Shown: positions 12,693 to 19,951 of the stretch, in pieces | Position numbering within the stretch: the stretch's first letter is position 1 | Layout: each line of letters opens with the position of its first letter | NCBI GenBank assembly: GCA_937997955.1 | Contig: CALLDR010000140.1 | Location: 1 to 23,510, forward strand | Origin: an uncultured Emergencia sp. | GTDB lineage: Bacteria; Bacillota; Clostridia; Peptostreptococcales; Anaerovoracaceae | DNA length: 23,510 nt | Reading direction: 5' to 3' | Translations under genes and position numbers: made by a program | Notes under the pieces: generated by a model | Database searches by the model: none | What the model saw: only the letters and a program-made list of their open reading frames with translations | What the model was told of the DNA's origin: nothing

Positions 12693-13742
12693 CTAATTAC
12701 CTGGATTCCGGGGACTTGAGCTATGCAGGGCAAGCTGCTGTCTGTAATCCGCCAGATTCTTCTCTAGCAGGGCGGGTGTATCCAGGCTGTACGGACATTT
12801 GCTTTTGCATTGGCCGCAGTGGAGACATTCTGTGATCAGCTCCATAGCCTCCTGATAAGCTTCGTCCATATAGATTTCTGTTGAGGAACGGCGGATCAGG
12901 AGGGACATGCGGGCACATTCGTTGATTTTGATACCCACAGGACATGGCATGCAGTAACCGCAGCCGCGGCAGAAGCCGCCGGAAAGCTCGCGACGCTCCT
13001 TTTCGATGAAGGCTCTCATTTCATCATCGATGACCGGAGGCTTTCTTCCGCATTCCAGGAACTGATTCAGTTCCTCCATCTTCTGTACACCCCAGATTGG
13101 CAGCACATTGTCGTACTGGTCGATAAAGGCGTAGGCGGCGTCAGCTCTGGTGATCAGGCCGCCGCTCATGGCCTTCATGGCGATAAAGCCCATGTCTGCT
13201 TCTTTGCAGAGGGCTGCCAGTTCCAGGTCGGCCTCTGCGGAAAGATAGCAGAACGGGAACTGAAGTGTCTCATAGAGACCGCTTTCGATGGCTTCCTTCG
13301 CCACGGGAACGCGATGGTTGGTGATGCCGATGTGGCGGATCTTTCCTTGGGCTTTAGCCTCTTCCATGGCCTCGTACAGGCCGGTGCCGTCGCCGGGTTT
13401 CGGACAGAAGGCAGGGTTATGGAACTGATACAGGTCCAGGTGGTCGGTCCTGAGATTGGTCAATGTAGTTTCCAGATCAGACCGGAATGCATCTGCGTTT
13501 GCGGCCATGGTCTTGCTGGCAAGGTATATTTGATCGCGCAGGCCCCGTCCGCACAGGGTGCGGCCCAGCTTTTCCTCGCTGTCTGTATAGAAACGGGCTG
13601 TATCGAAGAAGGTCACGCCGTTTTCATAGGCGTGCATGATCAAAGCGTCGGCCTCATCAAAGGAGATCCGTTGGATAGGCAGCGCTCCGAATCCGTTCTT
13701 GTCCGTAATGATTTCTGTTTTTCCAAGTCTGACTTGTGACAT
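12693..13742 (-). CDS. Aldo/keto reductase with C-terminal 2[4Fe-4S]-type domain
   Basis: 349 residues. The N-terminal aldo/keto reductase barrel (about 1-240) has the catalytic tetrad visible as Asp47, Tyr52, Lys77 and His108 (FFDTARFY, LASKT, YQFHNP). The tail holds two cysteine clusters: Cys258/261/264/267 and Cys306/309/312/316 (CRGCGYCMPCPVG and CLHCGQCKSKCP), a ferredoxin-like arrangement. This fused family is common in anaerobes; substrates are mostly unknown, and the clusters may pass electrons to or from ferredoxin rather than NADPH alone. The start at 13742 follows AAAGGAGAAGG. It is first in a probable two-gene unit with the desulfhydrase-like gene. Confidence 0.88.
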   Translation of the reverse strand: MSQVRLGKTEIITDKNGFGALPIQRISFDEADALIMHAYENGVTFFDTARFYTDSEEKLGRTLCGRGLRDQIYLASKTMAANADAFRSDLETTLTNLRTDHLDLYQFHNPAFCPKPGDGTGLYEAMEEAKAQGKIRHIGITNHRVPVAKEAIESGLYETLQFPFCYLSAEADLELAALCKEADMGFIAMKAMSGGLITRADAAYAFIDQYDNVLPIWGVQKMEELNQFLECGRKPPVIDDEMRAFIEKERRELSGGFCRGCGYCMPCPVGIKINECARMSLLIRRSSTEIYMDEAYQEAMELITECLHCGQCKSKCPYSLDTPALLEKNLADYRQQLALHSSSPRNPGN

Positions 13743-13831
13743 AAGCTATTCCTTCTCCTTTCTGTTGCTGGTGATTTCTTTTGATGCTGATTGCTTCTTT
13801 TGTTATCAATTGACTTCCCGCTGTCCGCGGC

Positions 13832-13884
13832 GTTATCCGAAAAACGTAAAAAAGCAAATTTGAGTACAACTTTTTTCGGATAAC
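13832..13884. repeat. 13-bp perfect inverted repeat upstream of the aldo/keto reductase gene
   Basis: GTTATCCGAAAAA (13832-13844) and TTTTTCGGATAAC (13872-13884) flank a 27-base AT-rich loop. The A and T tracts lie on the loop side, so it is not a normal terminator on either strand. It could be a weak transcription end signal for the UPF0210 gene or a paired regulator site for the reductase unit. The rest of the 189-base gap shows no gene. Confidence 0.6.
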
Positions 13885-13931
13885 TGGCGATCTGCGCAAA
13901 GCGGGTTTGCGGCAGACGAACAACATACTGT

Positions 13932-15290
13932 TTAATTTTTCAGGCTCTGCAGCGGCGCCGGGATTCTGCCGCCTCGGTTGATCATCTTGGCAGGAGACTG
14001 GCTGCGGACAGGCATGACAGGGCCGTAACCCAGCAGGCCGCCGAAATCCAGTTCTTCACCTTCGGAGAGGCCGATGGCAGGAATGACTCTGACAGCCGTA
14101 GTCTTGGAATTGACCATGCCGATGGCGGCTTCATCTGCGATGATGGCGGAGATGACCTCGCTGGCGGTATCGCCGGGGATCACGATCATGTCCAGACCTA
14201 CAGAGCAGACTGCCGTCATAGCTTCCAGCTTCTCGATGGACAGGACGCCGTTTCTGGCGGCGGCGATCATGCCCGCGTCTTCGCTGACCGGAATGAAAGC
14301 GCCGGACAGACCTCCTACGCTGGAAGAAGCCATGACGCCGCCTTTTTTCACAGCGTCGTTGAGCATGGCCAGGGCCGCTGTGGTGCCGTGGGCGCCGCAC
14401 TGCTCCAGACCGATCTCCTCTAAAATATGGGCGACGGAGTCGCCTACGGCAGGGGTCGGCGCGAGAGATAAGTCGATGATGCCGAATTCTACGCCCAGCA
14501 TTTCAGCGGCCTCGGCCGCAACCAGCTGGCCCATGCGGGTGATCTTAAAGGCGGTTTTTTTGATGGCTTCCGCTACTTCATTCATAGTTGCGTCGGCAGG
14601 CATCTTTGACAGAACGCTGCGAACTACGCCTGGACCGGAAACGCCGGCGGACAGCACGCAGTCCGCTTCGCCGACGCCGTGGAAGGCGCCCGCCATAAAC
14701 GGATTGTCTTCAACGGCATTACAGAATACTACCAGCTTGGCGGCGCCGATGCATTGTCTGTCCTTGGTCAGCTCGGCTGTTTCCCGGACCTTCTGGCCCA
14801 TCAGCTTTACCGCGTCCATGTTGATGCCGGCTTTGGTGGAGCCTACGTTGACAGAGGAGCAGACCAGCTCTGTTTCAGCAAGGGCGCGGGGGATCGCGTC
14901 GATCAGTTCCCGGTCGCCCGCGGAAAAGCCCTTCTGTACCAGGGCTGAAAAGCCTCCGATAAAGTTGACGCCGACCTCATGGGCCGCTTTGTCCAGAACT
15001 GCCGCGTATTTCACCGGGTCGCCGCCCGAAACGCCCACCAGCATGGAGATCGGCGTGACCGAAATCCTTTTGTTGACGATGGGAATACCGTATTTCTTTT
15101 CGATGGATTGGCCGACTTTGACCAGGTCGCGGGCCTTGGTGGTGATCTTCTCGTAGACCTTCTGACAGGATCTGTCGATGTCGCTGTCAGCGCAGTCCAG
15201 CAGGGAGATTCCCATGGTGATGGTTCGTATGTCTAAGTTTTCTTCCTGTATCATGGTGATGGTTTCCATGATATCGCTCATGTTCAGCAT
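13932..15290 (-). CDS. UPF0210 (PFL family, DUF711) protein
   Basis: 452 residues, standard for UPF0210. Recognisable segments include DIRTITMGISLLDC near the N-terminus, GIPIVNKRISVTPISML, SSVNVGSTKAGINMDAVKLMG, GVSGPGVV, GVEFGIIDLSLAPTPAVGDSVA and the C-terminal LLGYGPVMPV. The family is glycyl-radical-enzyme-like in sequence annotation only; no reaction is established. ATG 15290 is chosen because GGGAGGT lies 8 bases upstream; a second ATG three codons later is less well placed. It follows an ACT-domain gene by 18 bases, a pairing seen in many bacteria and archaea, suggesting that the ACT protein regulates or binds it. Confidence 0.92.
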   Translation of the reverse strand: MLNMSDIMETITMIQEENLDIRTITMGISLLDCADSDIDRSCQKVYEKITTKARDLVKVGQSIEKKYGIPIVNKRISVTPISMLVGVSGGDPVKYAAVLDKAAHEVGVNFIGGFSALVQKGFSAGDRELIDAIPRALAETELVCSSVNVGSTKAGINMDAVKLMGQKVRETAELTKDRQCIGAAKLVVFCNAVEDNPFMAGAFHGVGEADCVLSAGVSGPGVVRSVLSKMPADATMNEVAEAIKKTAFKITRMGQLVAAEAAEMLGVEFGIIDLSLAPTPAVGDSVAHILEEIGLEQCGAHGTTAALAMLNDAVKKGGVMASSSVGGLSGAFIPVSEDAGMIAAARNGVLSIEKLEAMTAVCSVGLDMIVIPGDTASEVISAIIADEAAIGMVNSKTTAVRVIPAIGLSEGEELDFGGLLGYGPVMPVRSQSPAKMINRGGRIPAPLQSLKN

Positions 15291-15308
15291 TTGCAGATAC
15301 CTCCCGTC

Positions 15309-15584
15309 CTAAATTCTGTGCATGGAATTGAAAATATTCTCGTGCATGACGTGGACCTGCATGGCCGGTACCTGGTCCTCGATGGATTTCTGCAGCTGGT
15401 CGATCTGCATCGTCGCTTTGGTAATGTCGATGATCATGACCATGCAGAAAAAGCTGTCCAGTACGGACTGGGTTACTTCTACTACATTGGCGTTGGCGTT
15501 GGCGCAGGCCGTGGAGACCTTGGCAAGGATGCCCACCATATCTTTTCCGATAACTGTAACAACGGCTTTTGATGTTTCGTTCAT
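15309..15584 (-). CDS. ACT-domain protein (UPF0237 family)
   Basis: 91 residues made up of one ACT domain: AVVTVIGKDMVGILAKVSTACANANANVVEVTQ, then a hydrophobic strand (FFCMVMIIDI) and a helix. ACT domains bind amino acids and act as dimers. The ATG at 15584 overlaps the TGA of the radical SAM gene (ATGA), with AAAGGAGA upstream, so translation is probably coupled. It is followed 18 bases later by the UPF0210 gene, its usual partner. Confidence 0.92.
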   Translation of the reverse strand: MNETSKAVVTVIGKDMVGILAKVSTACANANANVVEVTQSVLDSFFCMVMIIDITKATMQIDQLQKSIEDQVPAMQVHVMHENIFNSMHRI

Positions 15585-16705
15585 AGCGATTCTCCTTTTA
15601 TTTTTACTTCGTATTGATAGTCCGATAAAAAATCATTCACCTTATATAATATATGAAGCTGGGGGTACTTTTCAAGGAAAAACTTCTTATTTCTCCCGCT
15701 GTTTCCGATTAAATTAGAAAAGCACCGCCGGTTGGCGCAGAAGTCGACCTTGATTCTCTGATCAAAGGGCGCTGCCGACAGCGGGCCTGGCATCGGCTCG
15801 GCCTGCCCGCTGACCTGTCGCTGGGCCTGCTGGCTCTGCGGGCCCAGCAGCTGTTCAAGCTGCTGCTGGAGCTGCTCTCTGGCGATGTCACCTTCCACCA
15901 GCTGGCGAAAAGCGGGGTGGAAGGTACCGGCCGCGGTTCCGCCTTCTCCGGTCAAGATGTCGCTGCTCTTCAGGCCGACCCTGATGATGTTGATGCCGGC
16001 GGCGGTAAGGAGCTTGTACATCTCCTTGGTCCGAAAGACTGCGGTCTCCTGGTCCAGCGGCTGATACTGGCCGCTGAGATACTGGTCGTAGAGGGCCGTG
16101 TCGCTGATGACCACCGTAGGATAGAGACGGGCGATGGACGGTTTGATCCTGACCGTTTCCCGGGCGGAATACAGGTCCTTTTTCAGGGTATCGCCTGGCA
16201 GGCCGATCATCAGCTGGATGCCCAGCTCAAAACCGTATTCCTGGATCAGCCGGCTGCTTTCGTAAACGCAGCCGCTGTCATGGCCTCTCCCGGAAAGGCG
16301 CAGGACCTCGTCATCAAAGGACTGAACGCCCAGCTCGATGGTATCCGCACCATAGCGCTTCAGGTTGTCCAAGATGGCTTCATTTATATAGTCCGGCCTG
16401 GTAGACATGTGGATCTTGTGGATCCTGCCCGCGTCCTTGTATCGCTTCGCGATGGCCAGATAGGCCGACTGCTCCTCCACGGGAAGGCCGGTGAAGCTGC
16501 CTCCGAAAAAGGCGGCCTCGATGGTCTCCGTCCCGCGGGGCTCCAGGGTGGAAAGCCAGGTTTCTATCGTATTGACCACATCTTCTCCTGTTACCGGCTG
16601 CTGATGGGCTGTGATCTTCTTCTGATTGCAGAAGACGCAGTCGTTGGGACAGCCTTTGTGGGGAATGAAGATGGGAATGATGGCGTGTTTTTTCACTCGT
16701 TTCAC
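15581..16705 (-). CDS. Elp3-like radical SAM protein
   Basis: 374 residues. The radical SAM cluster is Cys19-x3-Cys23-x2-Cys26 (HKGCPNDCVFC), with FFGGSFTGLP as the GGE-like motif, STRPDYINEAIL, TIELGVQSFDDEVL and IQLMIGLPGDT in the barrel. These signatures are shared with the Elp3/YhcC-type branch; no acetyltransferase domain is present. The start is GTG 16705, 9 bases after GGAGGT; the upstream frame to 16780 runs through repeats and lacks a ribosome site. A Gln-rich stretch (REQLQQQLEQLLGPQSQQAQ, then a Pro/Ala linker) of about 40 residues near position 270 looks inserted. It overlaps the ACT gene by four bases. Substrate unknown; tRNA modification is a family-level guess. Confidence 0.82.
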   Translation of the reverse strand: MKRVKKHAIIPIFIPHKGCPNDCVFCNQKKITAHQQPVTGEDVVNTIETWLSTLEPRGTETIEAAFFGGSFTGLPVEEQSAYLAIAKRYKDAGRIHKIHMSTRPDYINEAILDNLKRYGADTIELGVQSFDDEVLRLSGRGHDSGCVYESSRLIQEYGFELGIQLMIGLPGDTLKKDLYSARETVRIKPSIARLYPTVVISDTALYDQYLSGQYQPLDQETAVFRTKEMYKLLTAAGINIIRVGLKSSDILTGEGGTAAGTFHPAFRQLVEGDIAREQLQQQLEQLLGPQSQQAQRQVSGQAEPMPGPLSAAPFDQRIKVDFCANRRCFSNLIGNSGRNKKFFLEKYPQLHILYKVNDFLSDYQYEVKIKGESL

Positions 16706-16732
16706 TTGTCTTTCACCTCCATCTTGAAAAAA

Positions 16733-16844
16733 GTTTGGCAAAACGTTTGGCATTTTCACTAAAACCGTGGTTTTTGCCAAACTTTGATGCGAATGTTTGG
16801 CAAATCGTTTGGCAATTCAGCGGAATCCGCGAATTTTGCCAAAC
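16733..16844. repeat. 62-bp tandem repeat with conserved inverted arms
   Basis: GTTTGGCA occurs at 16733, 16745, 16795 and 16807, and its complement TGCCAAAC at 16775 and 16837. The offsets (0, 12, 42) are identical in both units, giving an exact 62-base period. The loops differ in sequence but both are symmetric: AAAACC-GT-GGTTTT in unit 1; ATTC-A-GCGG-AAT-CCGC-GAAT in unit 2. On the minus strand it lies in the leader of the radical SAM gene and ends in TTTTTT (16727-16732). Confidence 0.8.
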
Positions 16845-16862
16845 GGCACGGCCGCGCGGGAC

Positions 16863-16920
16863 GCATCAAAGCTGCGCGAAATCGCTTGCGGCATCTCAAA
16901 GCCGTCCGAAGTCGCTCGCG
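16863..16920. repeat. 28/30-bp imperfect tandem repeat
   Basis: Two units, 16863-16890 and 16891-16920, both begin GCATC and end TCGCTTGCG or TCGCTCGCG, with CAAAGC and CGAA shared. Together with the 62-bp repeat it fills most of the 219-base gap between the radical SAM and DUF6873-like genes; there is no gene in it. Confidence 0.6.
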
Positions 16921-16924
16921 GCCG

Positions 16925-17572
16925 CTATAATATGGACCCGATGTCGGTCAGCCTGTAATCGGCGAACCAGCGGCAGGTCAGGCCGCGGCTTTCGATGAAG
17001 GGCAGGATCCGTGAAAAGTCGGGATGGGCGAACAGGTCGCCGTTAAAGATGACCTCCTGGCCGACGCGGCCGGAGCAGCCTCCGATGAATCCGGTATCGT
17101 AGCCGTCCAGGCGGACGAAGCCCGGCGAGATCAGCAGCACGTCCAAGTCGGAATACTGGCCGCAGGCTCTGGCGATCCCCTGGTCATAGGTGATGATCGA
17201 AGTTTCATCTACGATGACGGTGCTGCACTTAGTATAGCCCTGCCGGACGTCGACCAGGGTCATACCCATTTCCCTTGCGGCCTGCAGCAGACCTTTGTTG
17301 GTAGCGCTGAGATTGTGGATAAAGTATTTGCCGGTGCAGGCCGCGTTGAAGGCGCAGTCCTGCGGGTAATCCCTGCCTAGATCGCCGGGCGCGGCCGAAA
17401 AGAGGGGCGCGTCATCGCCGACGCCCATTTTGCACAGAAAGACGTCTGGATGGCAGGAAATGGCCGGGTCTACGATTCCCTCCGAAGAGACCCGTTCCAG
17501 CACATGGCCCTGGCCTTCCAGGTAATCCGTCAATATTTTGTTTGCTTCCTTTGATATATATAATTTGCTCAT
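16925..17572 (-). CDS. Conserved hypothetical protein, DUF6873-like
   Basis: 215 residues, no signal peptide or membrane helix. Features: an N-terminal LYISKEANKILTDYLEGQG; SCHPDVFLCKMG; a central AFNAACTGKYFIHNLSATNKGLL; GYTKCSTVIVDETSIITYDQGIA; and a C-terminal GFIGGCSGRVG and FNGDL. This pattern resembles a Clostridia family annotated as DUF6873 (GME-fold-like), recalled from memory. Several conserved Cys, His, Asp and Asn residues suggest an enzyme, but no reaction can be named. The ATG at 17572 has no clear Shine-Dalgarno site. A possible -10 (TAGAAT, 17579-17584 on minus) would place the transcript start at the ATG itself. It is probably the first gene of the radical SAM-ACT-UPF0210 series. 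Confidence 0.72.
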   Translation of the reverse strand: MSKLYISKEANKILTDYLEGQGHVLERVSSEGIVDPAISCHPDVFLCKMGVGDDAPLFSAAPGDLGRDYPQDCAFNAACTGKYFIHNLSATNKGLLQAAREMGMTLVDVRQGYTKCSTVIVDETSIITYDQGIARACGQYSDLDVLLISPGFVRLDGYDTGFIGGCSGRVGQEVIFNGDLFAHPDFSRILPFIESRGLTCRWFADYRLTDIGSIL

Positions 17573-17637
17573 GGCACTATTCTAACACGAAAAAAGGCGG
17601 AAAAAAAGATGGTTTGCTTTTTCTTTGTCGTTTCTTC

Positions 17638-17667
17638 TTGACTTTTGCGCATGTTCTGCGTTACGCT
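17638..17667 (+). promoter_or_regulatory. Putative promoter of the MATE transporter gene
   Basis: TTGACT (17638-17643), 18-base spacer, TACGCT (17662-17667). The -35 is good and the -10 weak (3 of 6). It lies directly before the ribosome site AAGGAGGG (17674-17681). Confidence 0.5.
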
Positions 17668-17686
17668 AGTAGCAAGGAGGGTGCAG

Positions 17687-19033
17687 ATGAAACAAAATAC
17701 TTTGATGACTTCAGGGGTAATTTGGAAAGAATTGCTTTTGTTCGCGGTTCCATTGGTATTGGGTAATCTGTTTCAACAGCTGTACAGCGTGGTGGATTCG
17801 GTGGTCGTAGGCAACGTGGTGGGCAGTCACGCCCTGGCGGCTGTAGGCGCCAGCGGATCGATCATCCAGCTTTTGATCGGTTTTATCATCGGAGCGTCGG
17901 CAGGCGCGGGCGTAGTGACCAGCCAGTATTACGGGGCGCAGAATGAAGAGGGCGTCCACAAGGCGGTGCATACGACCCTTGCCATATCCGTCTGCGCGGG
18001 TATTCTCATTTCTGTGGTGGGCGTCCTGCTGACGCCGTGGATTTTGCGCATGATGGACACGCCGGAGGAAGTCTTTGACCAGGCGTCGGACTATTTGAGA
18101 GTCTTCTTTGCCGGTCACTTTTTTGCTGTCATCTACAATATGATGGCCGGGATTCTCAACGCGGTGGGAAATTCGCGGCGGTCTCTGATCTATCTGATCA
18201 TCGCGGCCGTATCCAATATCGTCCTGGACATTCTGTTCGTAGCGGTGCTGAAGACGGGGGTCATTGGCGCGGCTCTGGCGACGGACATCAGCCAGGGCAT
18301 ATCCTGCTTCTTCATTCTGCTGTTTTTGTGCAGGAGCAGGGATACATACCGGGTCAGCCTGCGGGCCATCCGCTTTTACGACAATCTTCTGCCGAAGATC
18401 ATTCGGATCGGTCTGCCGACCGGCGTGCAGAATATCGTGGTATCCCTTTCCAACGTGGTCATTCAGTCCGGGGTCAACAGCTTCGGCGCTACGGTCATGG
18501 CTGCCTACGCGGCATACAACCGGATCGACGGCTTTATCCTTCTGCCGATTTTGAGCATCAGCATGGCGGCGACCACCTTTGCCGGACAAAACTTCGGCGC
18601 GCAGAAGCTGGACCGGGTCCGCAAGGGCATGAAGGTTTCTGTAGGCATGGGTACGATCTACGCCGTGATCGCGGGGGCGGCGATGCTGCTTCTTGCTCCG
18701 TATATCATCCGCATCTTTACCAGTGAGCGGGAGGTCATCGTGACCGGCATCTACATGATGAAATACATGTATCCGTTCTATTGGATTCTGGCCATTTTCC
18801 ACATCTCTGTAGGCAGTATCCGAGGCGTGGGAAGGACCTTTGAGGCCATGGTCATGTCTCTGATCTCCCTGTGCGCCGTGCGGATTCTGTGGGTCTGGGG
18901 AATCTTCAAGATCGCTCACCAGCTGAATCTGCTGCTCATAGGATATCCGGTGACATGGCTGATCGGCGCGCTGATGATGGCGGTCTATGTAAAGAAATTC
19001 CACTGGCTGGACGAAGAGAAGATCGGCCTGTGA
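17687..19033 (+). CDS. MATE-family multidrug/toxin efflux transporter
   Basis: 448 residues and about 12 hydrophobic helices in two similar halves, the standard MATE layout. Diagnostic pieces are FAVPLVLGNLFQQLYSVVDSVVVGN at the first helix pair, GAGVVTSQYYGAQ, and in the second half IGLPTGVQNIVVSLSNVVIQSGVNSFG and FAGQNFGAQKLDRVRKG. MATE proteins exchange Na+ or H+ for cationic drugs or metabolites. The start ATG 17687 has AAGGAGGG 5 bases upstream; the longer frame from 17645 overlaps the promoter. The C-terminus KFHWLDEEKIGL is plausible, but just after the stop another frame stays open through an 18-bp repeat. The drug or metabolite exported is unknown. Confidence 0.9.
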   Translation: MKQNTLMTSGVIWKELLLFAVPLVLGNLFQQLYSVVDSVVVGNVVGSHALAAVGASGSIIQLLIGFIIGASAGAGVVTSQYYGAQNEEGVHKAVHTTLAISVCAGILISVVGVLLTPWILRMMDTPEEVFDQASDYLRVFFAGHFFAVIYNMMAGILNAVGNSRRSLIYLIIAAVSNIVLDILFVAVLKTGVIGAALATDISQGISCFFILLFLCRSRDTYRVSLRAIRFYDNLLPKIIRIGLPTGVQNIVVSLSNVVIQSGVNSFGATVMAAYAAYNRIDGFILLPILSISMAATTFAGQNFGAQKLDRVRKGMKVSVGMGTIYAVIAGAAMLLLAPYIIRIFTSEREVIVTGIYMMKYMYPFYWILAIFHISVGSIRGVGRTFEAMVMSLISLCAVRILWVWGIFKIAHQLNLLLIGYPVTWLIGALMMAVYVKKFHWLDEEKIGL

Positions 19034-19039
19034 CAGAAA

Positions 19040-19111
19040 CAGCAAAAGGATCAGAACCAGCAAAAGAGCCAGCGCCGGCAAAAGAATCAGGATCAGCAAA
19101 AATCCGCAAGG
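19040..19111 (+). repeat. 18-bp tandem repeat after the MATE gene
   Basis: Four units start at 19040, 19058, 19076 and 19094; the first is CAGCAAAAGGATCAGAAC and the core CAGCAAAA/CGGCAAAA is kept. The period is six codons, and the frame that is +2 relative to the MATE gene reads a hexapeptide pattern with AK at fixed spacing. That frame has no ribosome site. Confidence 0.7.
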
Positions 19112-19179
19112 ATCAGTATAGAAATTCAATATATAAATTCAGTACATCATCAACGAAATGACCGAGAAAGGAAAGGATC

Positions 19180-19851
19180 ATGGTAAACATAGGAAACCAC
19201 TGGGACCAGCTGCTGGCCCCGGAATTTGAAAAAGAGTATTATCAGAAGCTGCGGCAGTTTTTGATCGCGGAGTATCGCGGCAAAACCATCTATCCCGGCA
19301 TGCACGACATTTTCAACGCGCTGAAATATACGGACTACGACGATGTGAAGGTAGTCATTCTGGGACAGGATCCGTATCACGGACCGGGGCAGGCCCACGG
19401 CATGTCCTTTTCCGTGCGCCCGGGCGTCAAGCAGCCGCCTTCGCTGGTGAACATCTTTCGGGAGCTGCAGGACGATCTGGGCATCGATCCGCCGGACCAC
19501 GGCTATCTGGTCAAGTGGGCAGAGCAGGGTGTGCTGCTGCTCAATACCTGCCTGACCGTCAGGGAGCATCAGGCCAACTCCCACAAAGGCAAGGGCTGGG
19601 AGATCTTCACCGACAAAGTGATCAGCCTGCTGAACCAGCGGGAAAAGCCGATGGTGTTTATCCTGTGGGGCGGCAACGCCAAATCAAAGCAGAGCCTGAT
19701 CACCAATCCCAACCATCTGATCCTGACCGGCGCCCATCCCAGCCCGCTGTCGGCGTACAACGGCTTCTACGGCGGAAGGTACTTTTCCAAGGCCAATGAA
19801 TTCCTGGAGAGCACGGGTCAAACCGGCATCGACTGGGATCTGAAGGATTGA
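19180..19851 (+). CDS. ung: Uracil-DNA glycosylase (family 1)
   Basis: 223 residues, normal length. The catalytic water-activating loop GQDPYHG is at 62-68 (Asp64), followed by GQAHGMSFSV and PPSLVNIF; GVLLLNTCLTV holds the uracil-binding strand, and HPSPLSA (His186) is the DNA-intercalation loop. It removes uracil from DNA in base excision repair. The start at 19180 has AAAGGAAAGGA close upstream. It lies 146 bases after the MATE gene and 40 bases before a leader ORF coupled to a Suv3-like helicase. Confidence 0.95.
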   Translation: MVNIGNHWDQLLAPEFEKEYYQKLRQFLIAEYRGKTIYPGMHDIFNALKYTDYDDVKVVILGQDPYHGPGQAHGMSFSVRPGVKQPPSLVNIFRELQDDLGIDPPDHGYLVKWAEQGVLLLNTCLTVREHQANSHKGKGWEIFTDKVISLLNQREKPMVFILWGGNAKSKQSLITNPNHLILTGAHPSPLSAYNGFYGGRYFSKANEFLESTGQTGIDWDLKD

Positions 19852-19891
19852 ACACGAGGATTTTGAACAAAGACGACTCTGGAGGTAATTT

Positions 19892-19951
19892 ATGGTCACT
19901 ACGGTCCGGGCTGCCGGCGGCTCTAGAAGCGGCGGAGGTGGCAGCTGGTGA
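19892..19951 (+). CDS. 19-residue leader ORF overlapping the Suv3-like helicase start
   Basis: ATG 19892 is preceded by a perfect GGAGGT (19881-19886) at 5-base spacing and encodes a Gly/Ser-rich peptide, MVTTVRAAGG followed by SRSGGGGSW, ending at TGA 19949-19951. The stop overlaps the helicase's GTG start (19948-19950) as GTGA, and the helicase's own GGAGGT (19934-19939) lies inside the leader. This layout suggests translational coupling or ribosome-dependent control of the helicase. It is too short for homology, so its reality rests on the ribosome site and overlap. Confidence 0.55.
   Translation: MVTTVRAAGGSRSGGGGSW

Noticed and set aside
16733..16920. CRISPR-like array
   Set aside because: Only two units per repeat, arms are inverted, no constant-length unique spacers and no cas genes.
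17711..19129. 472-codon minus-strand frame opposite the MATE gene
   Set aside because: Asp/His/Arg-rich antisense translation with no family features; the MATE frame is clear.
19028..19161. Separate small gene after the MATE gene
   Set aside because: The frame has no ribosome site and its length is explained by the 18-bp repeat; kept only as a finding.
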